NCBI GenBank assembly: GCA_035772785.1
Contig: JAOCPU010000051.1
Coordinates: 186,001 to 250,000 of the forward strand
Direction: 5' to 3'
Source of the DNA: Phlebiopsis flavidoalba
Taxonomy: Eukaryota > Basidiomycota > Agaricomycetes > Polyporales > Phanerochaetaceae
Length of the DNA stretch: 64,000 bases
Shown here: positions 34,364 through 46,400 of the stretch, one piece after another
Layout: each line of letters begins with the position of its first letter
Numbering within the stretch: position 1 is the stretch's first letter
The notes under the pieces: generated by a model
Told to the model about the DNA's origin: nothing
The model's input: the letters and a program-made list of their open reading frames with translations, nothing else
Databases searched by the model: none
Made by a program: the position numbers and the translations under genes

Positions 34364-35853
34364 TCACTCCGCTCGGGGGACATGACGGGGGTGGTCCACA
34401 TCCTCGCGCTCGAGCTCGCCGTCGAGGACCTCCTCGGGAGCAACGTCGACTTGGGACTCATTGGAGACGACCGGCTCACTCGAAACAACCTTCTCGAGGT
34501 TTGGAGTAACATCAGTCTTCGCATCGTGTTCGACGTTCGACTGGACAGTGGAGCGGGCAAGTTGATCGTCTCCTCGACGCGATCATTGGCAGCGACTTCC
34601 TTGACCTCAGCATGCGCGTTCTCAGTAACACTCGTGCCATTGATTCCACGAGTCGCCTACAGGCCGGTAAGCCTGCGATTTACCACACGCATACAACCAC
34701 ACACAACTCACTTGATTCGCTTCAGCATCCCGCAGCGCCGCCTCCTTCAACAACTCCTCCTTGGCCGACGGCGAAAGCGCAGCAGTCGTGCTCGCGCGGC
34801 GCCACGAGCTCGCGGTGTCGCTCGGCTTCGCGCCGTTCTGGTCGCTACTCGTGCCGCTTGATCTCGTTTCGAGCCGCGGCGCGACTTCTGGCTCTCGTTC
34901 GACCCGCGACGCTTCGTCTGCCCGGGCTGAGCCTCCGCCGACTCGTTGGATCCACGGCGCTGCTTCACTCGGGGCTTTCGCGGCCGTCTCGAGTCGCAGC
35001 GCGGCGCTGCTTCGTCTTGAACCGCGTCTGCTGTGCCAATCGGAGTTTTTGGCGGGGCTTGGGCGCGCGTGCTCGTTGGAGTTTGCGCCGCGCGGGGTTG
35101 GTGCCCTCTGCGTTCTTGGCTGTCGGCGGCTTGAGAGCTTCTGCGGCGGCGAGCCGGGTGTGGGGGACGGAAGCCCAAGGGCACGGTGTTCGTGGCGATC
35201 ATGAGCGTGCGAGCTTCCTCTGAAAGTAGCCCAGTAAGTTCCCAACTCAAATTCGTCGCTGTCAACACTCACCTTCCGTGATATTGTCCAGGTCGAGGGG
35301 CGGACTCCGCGGCTTCCACGCCACCCGCCTTCACGGAGATGCTGCTCGCAGTCTTCTCCTTCTCTCCTTCCTCTCGGCCCCTGACGACACGTCAGTCTCA
35401 CTGTCTATCAACGCAGTCAGTGGCTAGACCAAAAACTCACAGAATCCTCTCAGCATCAATCTTCGCGGCCTCCCTCAGCTTCTCAGGGTCAGGGTCTGGC
35501 CGGTGGTGCGCCGTCGGGGTGCTTGGCGGCCGCGGCTTGCGCGGCTCCGCAGCCAGCGAGCCGTGCGGGGGCCGGAATCCGAGGACTTTGTGTTCGAGAG
35601 ACATAATCTTCTTCGCCTCCACTACAAACAGCGGTAAGACACTCAATATCATGATGTAATGTTTTAGTCTTATCTCACCTCTGCCGATGGCGTTTCAGGT
35701 CGATTCACCAATGGACTCTGCTATCTGCGCTCCGGCAGAGAGCCGTCTCGTCGCGAGCGCGTTGGCCACAGTCATCACCTCAGCGCTCTCCACGCGTGCC
35801 GTGAATGGGTTCGAGGGGGGTTGTACGACGGGGTCTCGGTTGATATCGCGCAT
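34364..35853 (-). CDS. LEA-like repeat protein, function unknown
   Basis: A minus-strand spliced gene. A short N-terminal part (MRDINRDPVVQPPSNPFTAR, then IAESI) is followed, after an intron, by repeats of one module. Module one reads MSLEHKVLGFRPPHGSLAAE, then AQAAAAKHPDG in a shifted frame, and ends PEKLREAAKIDAERI. Module two reads IATNTVPLGFRPP, then GSLAAEALKPPTAKN. A related EELLKEAALRDAEANQ stands near 34.74 kb. The C-terminal part is acidic (SNESQVDVAPEEV, DGELEREDVDHP) and ends at TGA 34364-34366. Between modules lies a basic Arg/Ser-rich part with RRGSNES repeats. The GSLAAEA/AAAKHPDG module resembles late-embryogenesis-abundant-like proteins annotated in fungi, possibly linked to desiccation or stress, but I cannot confirm this. 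Splice sites are clean; exon frames shift at C/G runs. The start could lie further upstream. Confidence 0.5.
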
Positions 35854-36799
35854 CACGTCCCCCGCGAGGATGGGGATCCTCGGACGTGATGATATGACGC
35901 GGGACGGGGTGTTCTGGGTTCATCATCCTGGGCGAGCGTATGTGTGTGGGATGGACGAGGGGGGTTGGGTGGGTATGTTCTATCGCCCCGGTGCCACACA
36001 GAGGGTGGCTACTTATACGCCCAGCGAAAGAATGTTGGAGCGGCACCGTGCGTCACAGATATCGCGCGCGCCACGAGCGCGTCCACGTGCCTGTGTGGCC
36101 GCGCCTGTTCGGTGGCTTCGCGCGAGCGCAGTCGTGGCTGCTTCGGAACCACCGCACTAGAAGGTTTTTTTTGTGTGTGGCTTTTCCCACTGGCGTGTCC
36201 GGGAAACATACCTCCCTCCGCAGCAACACTGTGCCACCGTGGTGGGCGGTGTTGCAGGATTTGGAGAAGCGCGCACACTCATGTTCGTTTATTGTTGTGA
36301 ATCGCTGCCACGTTGGGATCGCGCTTGCTCACGCGTGTGTGACGGAACTGCGTAACGCGTTTACCTTGAAGATGGAGCTTGCAGCGCCCCGTCACGTTGA
36401 TGGGGTTCGACCGCAGCTGTGGGCTAACGATGAATAGAATTGCAAACCGCGTAACGACCGCGTCAGGACAACGAATTTTCTTCGTAGTTTGCTACAAAAG
36501 GATCTTTGTCACAAGCCTAGTAACTTGCTCACGCGTGTCCCGTACACTAACAATATGGTATGTGAATCAGAGATGCCTGAAATGTTAGAGGTGCAAGCTC
36601 AAGTTGGAAAGAAAGACGATAGTCAAACGACGACGTATCTACTGGATTATATGTTCCGCCGATATGTGAGGACTATATAGATCCCAAGTGTGATGGATCT
36701 TGATGCGATGTGGTTACGTCACTTCCCTTGTGCCGTCGCCATGCTACTGCCGCGCGAGCCGACACGCTTGCTAGGCCCCAGCCTTTGTGCTTTTCGGTG
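35854..36799. other. Unassigned stretch
   Basis: Upstream region of the repeat-protein gene, moderately GC-rich. Several overlapping frames of 60-160 codons exist on the plus strand (35687-36160, 35940-36437), but they are antisense to the gene's first exon or carry no motif. Confidence 0.4.
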
Positions 36800-37222
36800 T
36801 CAAATGAGCTGAATACCCCTCGGAACTTTGCTTTGCACACTGACCCGCTCCTCTTTAATGTGAAGTAACATTATAATTGTCGTCTGCGCTCGTCTTCGTG
36901 TATCGGTTCGTGTCGACGGAGCTACGCTAGCCCCAGGGCATAAAGTTTCATTTGGCGGCTTTTCTTCAGGTGGTAGAGCTTGTGGTGTGAGGGTCCAGGG
37001 ATCCTTGTTCAAGGTGCACAGCACTTGCGTGCATGCCTTCGAGAATACATGCTCGTGGGAAAGGACTGACTCTTTCTCGCGCACCGCCTCGAATTGAGCG
37101 TCCCTTATAGAAATCACTGCCTCAGTGGATGTGTTGTTGTAAGGAATGTGCTGAATGTCTTTGCACTCCTCCTTGTTACATACGAAGACCTGAGCTTTGT
37201 GTGAGTAACCTGATGCTCGCAA
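36800..37222 (-). CDS. Hypothetical 140-codon frame
   Basis: A minus-strand frame with a natural-looking composition (for example EAVISIRDAQFEAVREKES, and a proline-rich end TPQALPPEEKPPNE). It holds a few cysteines (CNKEECKD, KACTQVLC) but no recognised domain. It could be one exon of a longer gene. There is no supporting homology. Confidence 0.25.
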   Translation of the reverse strand: MRASGYSHKAQVFVCNKEECKDIQHIPYNNTSTEAVISIRDAQFEAVREKESVLSHEHVFSKACTQVLCTLNKDPWTLTPQALPPEEKPPNETLCPGASVAPSTRTDTRRRAQTTIIMLLHIKEERVSVQSKVPRGIQLI

Positions 37223-37290
37223 AAGTAAAATGGGCGTAATGACCGACCTTTCTCACGGTATCATCAAGAGGTTATCCCCACTTTCATAGA

Positions 37291-37684
37291 ATGTCCGAAA
37301 TCCAACAGTTACTGAAGCAGCAGCGCATGGTAGCTGCATGTCTTTTACGCAAGTGAGTGAACCGGCCTACATGTATAAATCACATTTATCAGAGATCAAT
37401 GATATCCAGAGAAATGCGGGACTGTGGCATCTGGGGACCAATGCCGAGGGTCGATGGTGAAAAGCTCGAGCCTAGCCTATGTGCAATATTCCCGAAGAAC
37501 GCAGAAGAACTGAAGAATCTGAGCTGTGAGTCGTCCTTTGCGGAAAATACACCGTTATTGAACTAATACCCTTGGAGACGGCGACAAGATTGCTCTCGTC
37601 GAGGCCTATAATTTACCATGGACAGAAAAGTCTTCCAAAGATCCGGGCGAGATACTTGGTCAGTTCATCACGGGAGGGCAGTCG
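37291..37684 (+). pseudogene. Small spliced gene interrupted by hAT-like element
   Basis: Three plus-strand exons can be read with consistent GT-AG introns. Exon 1 is 37291-37352 (MSEIQQLLKQQRMVAACLLR), exon 2 is about 37395-37525 (EMRDCGIWGPMPRVDGEKLE, then CAIFPKNAEELKNLS), and exon 3 starts at about 37578 (GDKIALVEAYNLPWTEKSS, DPGEILGQFITGGQS). The frame then runs into the transposable element at 37685 and stops about 20 codons inside it. Beyond the element the same frame resumes with AQKNKKDDSWTVFIP from 38366. I do not recognise the protein. Because the target duplication keeps the original codons visible, the insertion appears to have disrupted a real exon, although the far side may instead be leader sequence of the next gene. 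Confidence 0.45.
37677..37684. repeat. hAT-like target-site duplication, left
   Basis: GGCAGTCG, repeated exactly at 38358-38365 after the element. An 8-bp duplication is characteristic of hAT transposition. Confidence 0.85.
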
Positions 37685-38357
37685 AGGCCCCCTGCATATC
37701 CCCTCAGAGGTCCGATCGCCATTTTCCGGTTTGTACCCGGATGATTTGGTCCCATTTGTACCCGGATGGGTACTCGGCACCCCCCGAAGGGACCGATTTG
37801 TACCCGCAGACCGCATATATCCCCAAAAAATCGCCAGAAAATGAAAATTATATTGAAAAATCGCCAGAAAATAATAAAGATATTCTTATAATTGGTGGGG
37901 AGGCATTATACACTTGCTGAGGCCTTGGAGACAGCCCACACACGCATATCAAGGCCTGTGCCACAGGTATCCTATGCAAACATGAGAGCAAGAGTCTGAT
38001 TTACGCATTTGACTGTCATCACATAGCTAATATGGTCAGCCACGGTCCGCATGGAGACTAGATTTACACTAATTCTTTCCCAAGATGGGTCGTTGATGTC
38101 AAAAAGAGCACCGGCGGCTGCCCCGGGGTGCCCGTGGTGCGTCGGCTACAAGCGCCGAGCTTGCCTGCCCAAGGCGGCTTGTACCCGGACCGTCGCAGGA
38201 CCTCTCGCGGCCGGGTCGTTTGTACCCGCCGAAAAACATCGGTCCTCGAGCCAAATTTCGGCCTTTGTACCCCCATGATTTTCGGAGGGCCGCCCTCCGG
38301 GCGGCCGGTTTGTACCCGCATCCCCATACACCCCCATAGGGGATATGCAGGGGGCCT
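37685..38357. mobile_element. hAT-like non-autonomous DNA transposon (MITE)
   Basis: A 673-bp element with perfect 20-bp terminal inverted repeats: AGGCCCCCTGCATATCCCCT at 37685-37704 and its reverse complement at 38338-38357. It is flanked by the 8-bp target duplication GGCAGTCG. It has no transposase frame. Seven copies of TTGTACCC lie near the ends, all in the same orientation (37731, 37756, 37798, 38179, 38220, 38265, 38310). This is odd, since subterminal transposase sites are usually found in both orientations. The middle is AT-rich with two copies of AAAAATCGCCAGAAAAT about 32 bases apart. A short palindrome CGGAGGGC/GCCCTCCG stands at 38283-38299. It interrupts an apparent coding exon. 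Confidence 0.88.
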
Positions 38358-38652
38358 GGCAGTCGGCGCAAAAGAATAAAAAGGATGATTCTTGGACCGT
38401 GTTTATTCCCCTCATCTGCTTTATGTGTGTTTTTGATAGCACTTGTCCAGAGTGGGCCCAAAAGTCGGTAGTCGTAGTATATGATGTGTTTTTGTAGAAT
38501 TGTTGTGATTTTATGGTGGAGGTGTTCGAGTCGTCTGTCAGGGGGGCCAAGTCCTCGGGGCTCGGGAATGTACCTGGCGGCAAACGCCGGGTGGGCCTGG
38601 ACTGCAGGGATGTGCAGATCCCAGACCGCGTCCGCAAGAGAAAAATGCGAAT

Positions 38653-41600
38653 TTGCTGCATTTTACATGCGTCGAGCATCGTCGCTGCAACTTTCATGCG
38701 GGCCATATATCTCGCTCCTCCTCTGATGTCTGTTTCGCCCTGATCGCGGCTGGTGAAGATAACACTTTGTCGTGGACGATAAGCGACCAGCGAGGGCCTC
38801 TCGACGACACCCATCACTTCCCCGCCGCGAACGAGCTCGACGACCACTCGGAGACCGGTTCGCCTACTCTGCCTCGGTGCGACGTCGAGGGCGCATTTGC
38901 GCGCGGACCGTACACAATTTTAACGGGCACTGACGACCGCCAACGCGCCCGACGCATTGGTACGGGCAAGCGCAACGAGCAAAGGCAGCGTGGGGTCTGG
39001 GGCCGCCGTGTGCTGATTCAGCCTGCGCGTACGGGAATCAATGACACGGGCTGGGGCCCCCCCCCGCCCGGTGCCTGCGCCGCTCCGCGCGCCTTCGCTC
39101 GCTGACATTGCGGCACGGTGTGTGCTGGTGGGACGCCTGCCCTGAACATCCTCGACCTGGGGATCTCGTACGGCATGATTGCGTTCCCACCGCGGGCGGG
39201 CGGTGCTCACGGGGCTCGGCGGGGCGTCGGCGTGTCACGATGTTCTTTGGTCTCGTGAGTGGCCGTTTCGTATACTTCGCGGGCTCTTGCGCGGGTTATA
39301 TTCATTTTTGGCGCAGCACTCGCGATCATCTCGCAGCTTGTGTATTCATTCGGCGGGGAGTGGCTTTCGCGGGGGTGCGAATGGAAGCATGATGATCGAA
39401 GTGGTGGTAACGTCACTATGAGGCAATTGTAGAGCTCACCCTGGTGATCGCTCATCGTCCCGTGGCAGCCGTTCTTTTCAGACTCATTTTAGCTAACTGT
39501 CTATTGCAAACCGAAATCGGAGAGGAACATCCCCAAGAAATTATTGCGACAACAATAGTCGCTTTTTGCGTTGTCTTCAATTACTAACTGGTACGTATAT
39601 GCTCGTAAAAAGGAGATGGTTTGCTAAATAGCGCACACAGGGACTGACCTTTTTCCTTCTCGGAGCCTTGCGACTCGGCTCACTTATTGGATTTTTCCCT
39701 AGACATATTCTCGTCGGGTGTGTAAAAAAACTCTCTGAAGCCAAACTCTCAACAAAATTGTTCTAATATACTCTCCTAGATGCATCGGTGGCGTCGGCGT
39801 GTATTCCTTATCATCACCGATGCGTTCCCTCCCTCGTCCCTCCTCCTACTCCTTTTCTATACCACCCCCCAGGCTGAGCGTTAGCACGCGCCTCGACGAC
39901 GACGAGTTCTCCCTCACTCTCTCCACCCTCCAATTCCTCCTACGCCCCGCCACCCTCCGCGCTCTGGCTCCCCGCCTTCCTGCTTCGCCGCGCTCTCTGC
40001 GCGTCATCACACACCAAACATACCACCACCAGCTCATCTTCCCGCTCTCGTATTCGTCGTGTTTTTCACATCACGCACACCGGCTGATGGTTGGGAATAG
40101 ACTTTATTGCGATCCCGATCCCGTGTTCCTACGATCGTCGTGTGCCGCCACCGCGCGGCTCAGACCAGCGCGCGTCTCCGCCGCTAGCAGGGCTGGCTCT
40201 GTGACATGGACACCGCGGGACCCCCCACGATCCGGTCCGGTCACCGGTTTTTACACCTTTTTATGCGTCAGTTCACCGCCTCCCACCCTATTTGGCGACA
40301 CCGGCGAATCTAAGATGATATGGTATGTAGACTTTCAAGGCGACGCGGATGGGGGCGAGTTGGTGGGTCGACTGGTTGTCCGACGCAAGTCGTACGCGCT
40401 GGCTGTTTTTCAATATCCTGCATTCACGCCGATGAACGTTGCTACCTGCACTCGGGGGAGGGTCACCACTTCGTTTCATTCGTTGTCGCGTTGGATGACA
40501 GACGCCCACAGCCGGGTATCAGATTGAACCACGACGTCGACACGGTCGACAAGGAGCGCGTACGCGCATGGATATACTCCGAAACCTCCTCGCCGGCGTG
40601 TAATTTCGGCACCCGTGTAAGTCTAGCTTTCTCCCCACACCCTTAATCGCACGCTGACAGCCTGCCACCCAGCCCGACACTACACTTGTATACGGCTGAA
40701 CACGGCTATCTGGTGTATCCCGGTTTCACCCTCAAACACAAAAATAAATAAAGCGCACCTGCGCTTCATTTTTTCTTCTTGTGACAAGGGCTGATGGGCG
40801 GATAGACTTATACGCGCAGTCGGCCGGGCGACTCAATCGGCGTCAGCGGGGGTTTTATGCTCCGCGGGCGGCGACGGCCGTGCTGAAGTTTTGTCGGCGA
40901 ATGGCACACGAGAGATCGCTTACCATCCGTGAGGTCCCCTCCCCTAGTGCGTCGTTGACTGCAGTCGGCTTAGTTTATCTGACGCCAAAAGCAGAGGTTG
41001 ATGGGTTGTTAGGCGCGCGCCTTATATTCCTGCTTCACGGCACTCTGATACTGGTGTGGATTGCAAGAGGCCAGTATGGCGATACGCCGGGCATCGATGC
41101 TGCAACCGGTAGGTTTGCCGCATTGAGAGTGAAAGAGAGAGAGTCTGATGAGTTATACAGGTCGAAAGTATGTGACGATCGTGAGCATTACATATCGGTC
41201 TGCCATGAACCCATATCCAGGGAACTTTGTCATCGCCGGTCGTCCTTTTTCGGCATCATCGTCAGCCTGTGGGTTTCCATCTTTTCTGGAGGATAGAGAC
41301 GAGCTTGAACAGAAACAAAGGCTTCTTTTTCGTCGTTCAAAGCTCGCACCACGCCTAACGGCCACCGAGCATCCGCGCGCGCCACCCTGCACACGGGCGA
41401 GACCGATCATGTCACACCGTCACGCCGGCCAGCAGCAGCCACCGCGCACTACATCCAAGAAGCCTCGAAGCAGACCACCGTACCTGCTGCCTCCAAGGGT
41501 TCCTTCCCCCCCTCCCCCTACTTTTACTCCACCCACTAACCACCCCACTAGGCTTCCTGTTCTTCGGAAACAATCACGCACGTCGAAGAGACCCTCCCGC

Positions 41601-42660
41601 GCGCTCGTAACCACGGCGCGGCAGCGCGCCCCACACGCCCGTGCGCTTCCCTCGTGCTCGACCTACGGCCCGCGTCGCGGGCGTCGACATGTTCGCGGCG
41701 TATGGCATCCTCCGTGCGGCGAATGCAGCGCTTCTGCGGCCGCTAAGCGCGTCGTGCTTAGTGCTGTGTGGCGTAGACGGTCGACGCCGCTTGCGCGCGG
41801 TCGTTGCGCGCTCTCGCGAGCGTGGGTCCTGCCTTGTATATGGAGGGCGCCTCGAGTGTTTCAGCTTCGTTCAATGCTGCGCGTCGACGTGTGAGTGCTT
41901 TTCGTTTGGACTGTGAGGGTCGAGGCATATATAGGAAAACAGTGACGGAGAATTGTTGTATCTGAGGGCCCGTGGTTTCGATTCGCCACAAAAGGTTGAT
42001 GTTCGCGGCGATTGGTGAAGTGCGTCTCGGGTGTGTGTCGTTGGAGGAGGACCTTGAGTTGTCGACAGCCACTGCACGGGGCCGCTTGCGAAGAACGGGA
42101 TCATTAATGCGGGACCGACACACATTGGCTTTGTGAACGACGCCTCGGCGGTCGATGCTACTCGCAAGCGGGCTGGAAGACCAGTCGCGCGGCGGTGCGT
42201 TGCGTACGCTCTATAGTTCGCGTGTTCAGTGTGCTAAAACCTGCCACGCCACACAGACATCTCAGCGCCGAAATCGGCGCCTGGACGAGGATCCGGAGGC
42301 CGATACACCTCCCGCTCGCAAAGACGTTCTCCCTCCTCCTACGGGCCCGTGCCACAAGGCGGGGCCTTCGCTGCCGCTGGCCCAAGAAGGAAGGTAGGAT
42401 CCCCCTCGGTGAGCGTCGCGGGCGGGGGCGGCTTGCCCGGCGGGGCACGTGGCTGTTGGACGCAGGGCGACGCGCCGTGGACGGGCTCTACCTCAATCGA
42501 GCGCGGCGTCTGCGGGCGCTTGTGTACCAGGAGGAGAACTGGTTGCGGCGCACACGCGCAAACGCGACACGTCGAGGCTCCAGAGCATCGACGGTTCGCA
42601 GGGGCACGCTCGCAGGGCGAGCTGTCGGTCCCAAGTCGCTCTCGGGTCACGAAGTTTACC
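38653..42660 (+). CDS. SulP-type transporter with STAS and cyclic-nucleotide-binding domains (Vsb1/YGR125W-like)
   Basis: A multi-span membrane protein of the SLC26/SulP superfamily, like yeast YGR125W/VSB1, which acts at the vacuole in basic amino acid storage; that role here is by analogy. In order: cytosolic lead with [10 protein letters not shown] (38.9 kb); [16 protein letters not shown] (39.15 kb); [10 protein letters not shown] and NGSMMIEV (39.34 kb); [18 protein letters not shown] (39.65 kb), joined across an intron at 39718-39779 to [23 protein letters not shown] (39.9 kb); LRVITH and HHQLIFP (40.0 kb); [10 protein letters not shown] (40.53 kb); VTIVSIT and FVIA...FGIIVS (41.16-41.27 kb); [16 protein letters not shown] (41.39 kb); after an intron GFLFFGNN (41.55 kb); STAS core [11 protein letters not shown] (41.69 kb); cyclic-nucleotide-binding pieces WTQGDAP, DGLYL, GTLAGELS (42.45-42.62 kb). 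The last part of that domain is not found before a T-rich tract. The start is uncertain and frames shift often. Confidence 0.85.
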
Positions 42661-42679
42661 CGCGGCAATTGTTGCTCGC

Positions 42680-43480
42680 GACGTGTTACTCTATTTCTCA
42701 CTATTCTAATTTCAGACTCCTGCCGAATCATCCTTTGCTTTTACAACTCTTATAATTCTATATTGACCACCTACGTGTTTCATGCTTATACCGTTTCCTC
42801 GAATTTTCTCTTCTCTCAATTTCCCCCCTTTTTCTACGTGGTTATCTCCCTCTAATTCATGTTTCTTTCCATTTTCTATTTACTATATATGATTCATGTC
42901 TCTACTCTGTTTATCTTTCTTTTATGCGATCTTCTTGACTATTGCACTAAATTATTTTTATTTCCATTGTATTTATTTGGACGATGTTTCTTTAGTTTTG
43001 GGTTATAGACACCCCGAGCCCCTCATGCGAGGGACCCAGTTATGCACGGATTATTTACGAATATTTATCCTCGGAAGGGTTTTTATCTGTCAACCTGGTC
43101 TTTTTTCCAGACTGCCTTGACCATCCCCTGTGTATTTCTTTATTCCCAGCTAGCGTTGAGCTCTCATCTTATTTGTTGACTTGTTTACCCTTTTTCTGCT
43201 ATTGTAGCATCTCGAAATGATGTTGTTATATCTTGATGTTGTTTTCTTTATCTTATTTGTCATACTACCGGATTGCCCGTAGGATTTTCCGTTCATATTA
43301 TTTTATTGAAAATAATCATCCCCTTTTTTGAGTCTTATTCTTTTTGTTATTGGATAATGAATATCTCTTTGTTTCGGACGCTGACATTTATATATTAACT
43401 TTTGTCCTTTCGTTTATTATTCGTCTTCGGGGATTTTATCGAACTTCTTTTACTGTCTGATATTGAATTCCTTTTCGTCA
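42680..43480 (+). other. T-rich strand-skewed tract
   Basis: About 800 bases with roughly half T and little A or G on the plus strand, lying straight after the transporter gene and sharply distinct from the GC-rich sequence on both sides. It has no long frame apart from hydrophobic reads of T-rich codons. A small hairpin CCCTC-ATGC-GAGGG sits near 43029. It may be the 3' untranslated region and terminator side of the transporter, or a pyrimidine-rich insertion. Confidence 0.55.
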
Positions 43481-46400
43481 TGGCCACGAGAACAGTTACA
43501 TTGACCCCGCCACGCTCACTGACCGGACGACGATCAATGAACGGCCATTACGCCCCGCCTGTAGGCCAACTAGACACTACTATTTACCCCGCACATTCTG
43601 TGGCTTCTCCTTACCCAAACACAAAATCGATATCTCAGCTGGTGGACGTCGTAGCTCGTTATCCCCTCTAACGACTCCGGCATACAAACAACACAGCCCA
43701 GCCCACCACTGTGGTTACAGCGCACGTACTGGTCATTTATTTACGCACTGGCCCAGCGAGGCTCCTCGCCACAACGCCCCGTGCCCCGCCACACCGTGGC
43801 CCCGCGCTATCTCAAGCGTGCCCGCGCACTAGACAAGTCGCCGTAGCACACTCCGCCGCAGATCCCCATCCACGTAAATTGTCCAGGATACGCTATCAAA
43901 GCATCGATCGCTTAGGTTGCTGCACGACGGCCGTGCAGCTCCAGGAGTAGCGATTAGTTGTGTGATGCGCGCCCGCGCGCCGGGGCGCGTGGGCCGCGAG
44001 GCCGCGCTTGCACGCTGCCCGTCGCGGCCCCCTTTTTTTTTGAGGGCTGCAGCCAGACCATACGGTGCTTGTGCTTCTGTTCTTCGGAGGGCACCCTTAC
44101 TCATGTATCATTATTGTTGGCGGTTAGGGCTGCGACGAGCCCCACCTTTACAAACGCGGGGAACGCGTCCCCCACCGCGGCGTGACGCGCGGGATCTGGC
44201 AGCCCATGTGCCCTGGGGGGAGAACGCCGTCTGCGCCGCCTCGGTGACTGCGCCCGAGCTGCTCTGTTTCCACTGGTGACGGCGCGTACGAGCTGTTACC
44301 GAGAGGTGCGAGGTGCATCTCGCTGCGCCGGGGTGCCACCCAGCTAGCAAGGAGCCCCAGCCGAGCAGGGACCCTTTTTGCCCCCCTTCTCCCCGCGCGC
44401 CGTGACGACAAAAATCCATGCGCGCGAATTTGACGTAGTGACGGGCGTGACAGAAAAGAAGACGGGGTGGATGCGTGTGTGCCGGCTGGGTAGGGGCTCC
44501 CCGGCGCCTCGAGCACTACCCTCTGCACCGTCTTGCATGTGGCCTTTTTCCCGCTATCGTTACATGCGTGCGCTTCTGGGGCGCACAGGCGGGTCGCGAC
44601 GAAACAACCAGGCCGAGTGGACACCAGCGGGTGTACCAGTTAGGATCCATTACGGCGCGCACGCCACGTCATGCTGAAAGGCGGGTTCGCACCGATCAGT
44701 GACCCGTCGCGTTATGCAGGGACAAGCAAAGTCTGTAAATCGGGACACCACGGACGACGTCATGTGGTACTCGGGCCATTCGCAGTCGATTACGCGCGCA
44801 TACCATTCCCGCCACCGCCCACGCACAGTTCAAAATCCAGCGGGGTTTCCGAGCGAGCGATTCCGTCCGACCACGCGTATGTAACGCACGGAACAAGCCC
44901 GCACCCAAACGCAGCAGTGGCGCGGGCTGGTTCCGCCCCACTGGGGCCCTGCGGCGGCGGCGGCGGTCCTGCTCGGCGTTGCGGAGGAGCGCTGCCAGAT
45001 CGCTCATGGTGCCTGGGAGGGTTAGCGGTGGTGGGCCTCGTCGTGTGGCGAGTCGAAATCGAATATGTCTCGATAATTGCGGCGGGCGCTGCGAGGGGAT
45101 TGGCCGTGATGCGTGGGGCGGAGGGGCGTCGCCCGGGAGCATCGCCCAGCGTAGCCACGACCGGCGTCGTCGAAGCTTACCACAGCAGGGCAAGCGCGCC
45201 CGCCCCAGCACGACAAAACAAACGCACTGGCACACCCAACACAGTGGTCTCCCTGCAGGATGGTTCAGGGCGCGCGCGATAGACCTGCCGCCGTCGCACC
45301 CAGATCGATCCTGAACCGCACCGGACCCACAGCCCATATCCGCTCATCCGGAACGGTGGGGTTCGACACACATCAGCATTGTTGGGTGAGCCGCCGCAGT
45401 CAGCCATATCGCACGCGCGCGGACAAACGGTGAATGAAGCCAGTCAGCGCGTTAGACCGAGGATATGGGCTAGGCCGCGTCGGGGGCGGGAGTGCGGTGC
45501 AGCCTGCGGCGCGTCCGTGGCGCACGCGCACAACCGACAAACACAGTATATGCGCGCCAGGGCGTCATGCGGCGCTGCTGTTTGAGTTGGTGTTGCGACG
45601 GCGCGGAGATGAGAGTGTGCGTGCGGCCCGAGGGCGATCTGGTTACGCGGCGGGCGGGCGCACGGCGGGCGGCGCGGCATCACGAGGGGCTTTTTTTGGA
45701 AAAGGGAAGGTGCGGCGCAACGCGAACGCGCGCGCGCGCCCCCCCCCCCCCCTCAGGGCGTCATGAGGCGTGCGTTAAGCCCAGCTCCAGATCGAGGGGT
45801 TTCGACGCTGTCTCTGCGAGGTCACCGACTGCTGAGAGCCCCGGAGAAGCTGGAGGGCGAAGGCGACGAGAGCTCATGCGGCTAGCTGACAGCGCGCGCT
45901 GCATGTGACGGCCCCCACGTTGGACTGGACCAGCCGCGAGCGCATGTGCGCCGCGCAGCCGAGGGCTACGTACATGTCAATGAAGGTGCGTACTTCGCTT
46001 GGGGAGACAGCTTCTCGATGACCGGCACGCAGACCCGCGAGCCGCGCGCGCTCTGGCGTGGTCGTGGCGTGGTGACAGTGCGTGGCTATGTGAGGGCTCA
46101 TCGAGCCGGACCGCCAGCGTGCGTGCGCGGCGCACGTTGCTTGGCTGGCCGCGTCTCGGGGTTGATCGTGCGCGAATATCTGGATACCTAAGTCGCGAGA
46201 CCCCGCGTCGCATTAGCGCTACCAAAAAGCGGTGCGGAGACGTCGATCACCCTGGGAAAAACGCACCGCCAGGATCGTGTTCGAATGAGCATTCGCAGTC
46301 CGCTGCTTGTGGGTGCGGGATCTCTCACCACGAAGACGGATGACGTGCAAAGCGATCGGAGACACCAGATCCTGTCTTCCGTCGTATGTCGCGCCACCGC

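Noticed and set aside
34622..35401. 259-codon minus-strand frame taken as one protein
   Set aside because: It crosses at least one GT-AG intron and mixes correct and shifted frames of the LEA-like gene; only pieces of it are real exons.
42680..43480. Mitochondrial DNA insertion
   Set aside because: The tract is T-rich but not equally A-rich and has no recognisable mitochondrial gene; a simple skewed tract explains it better.
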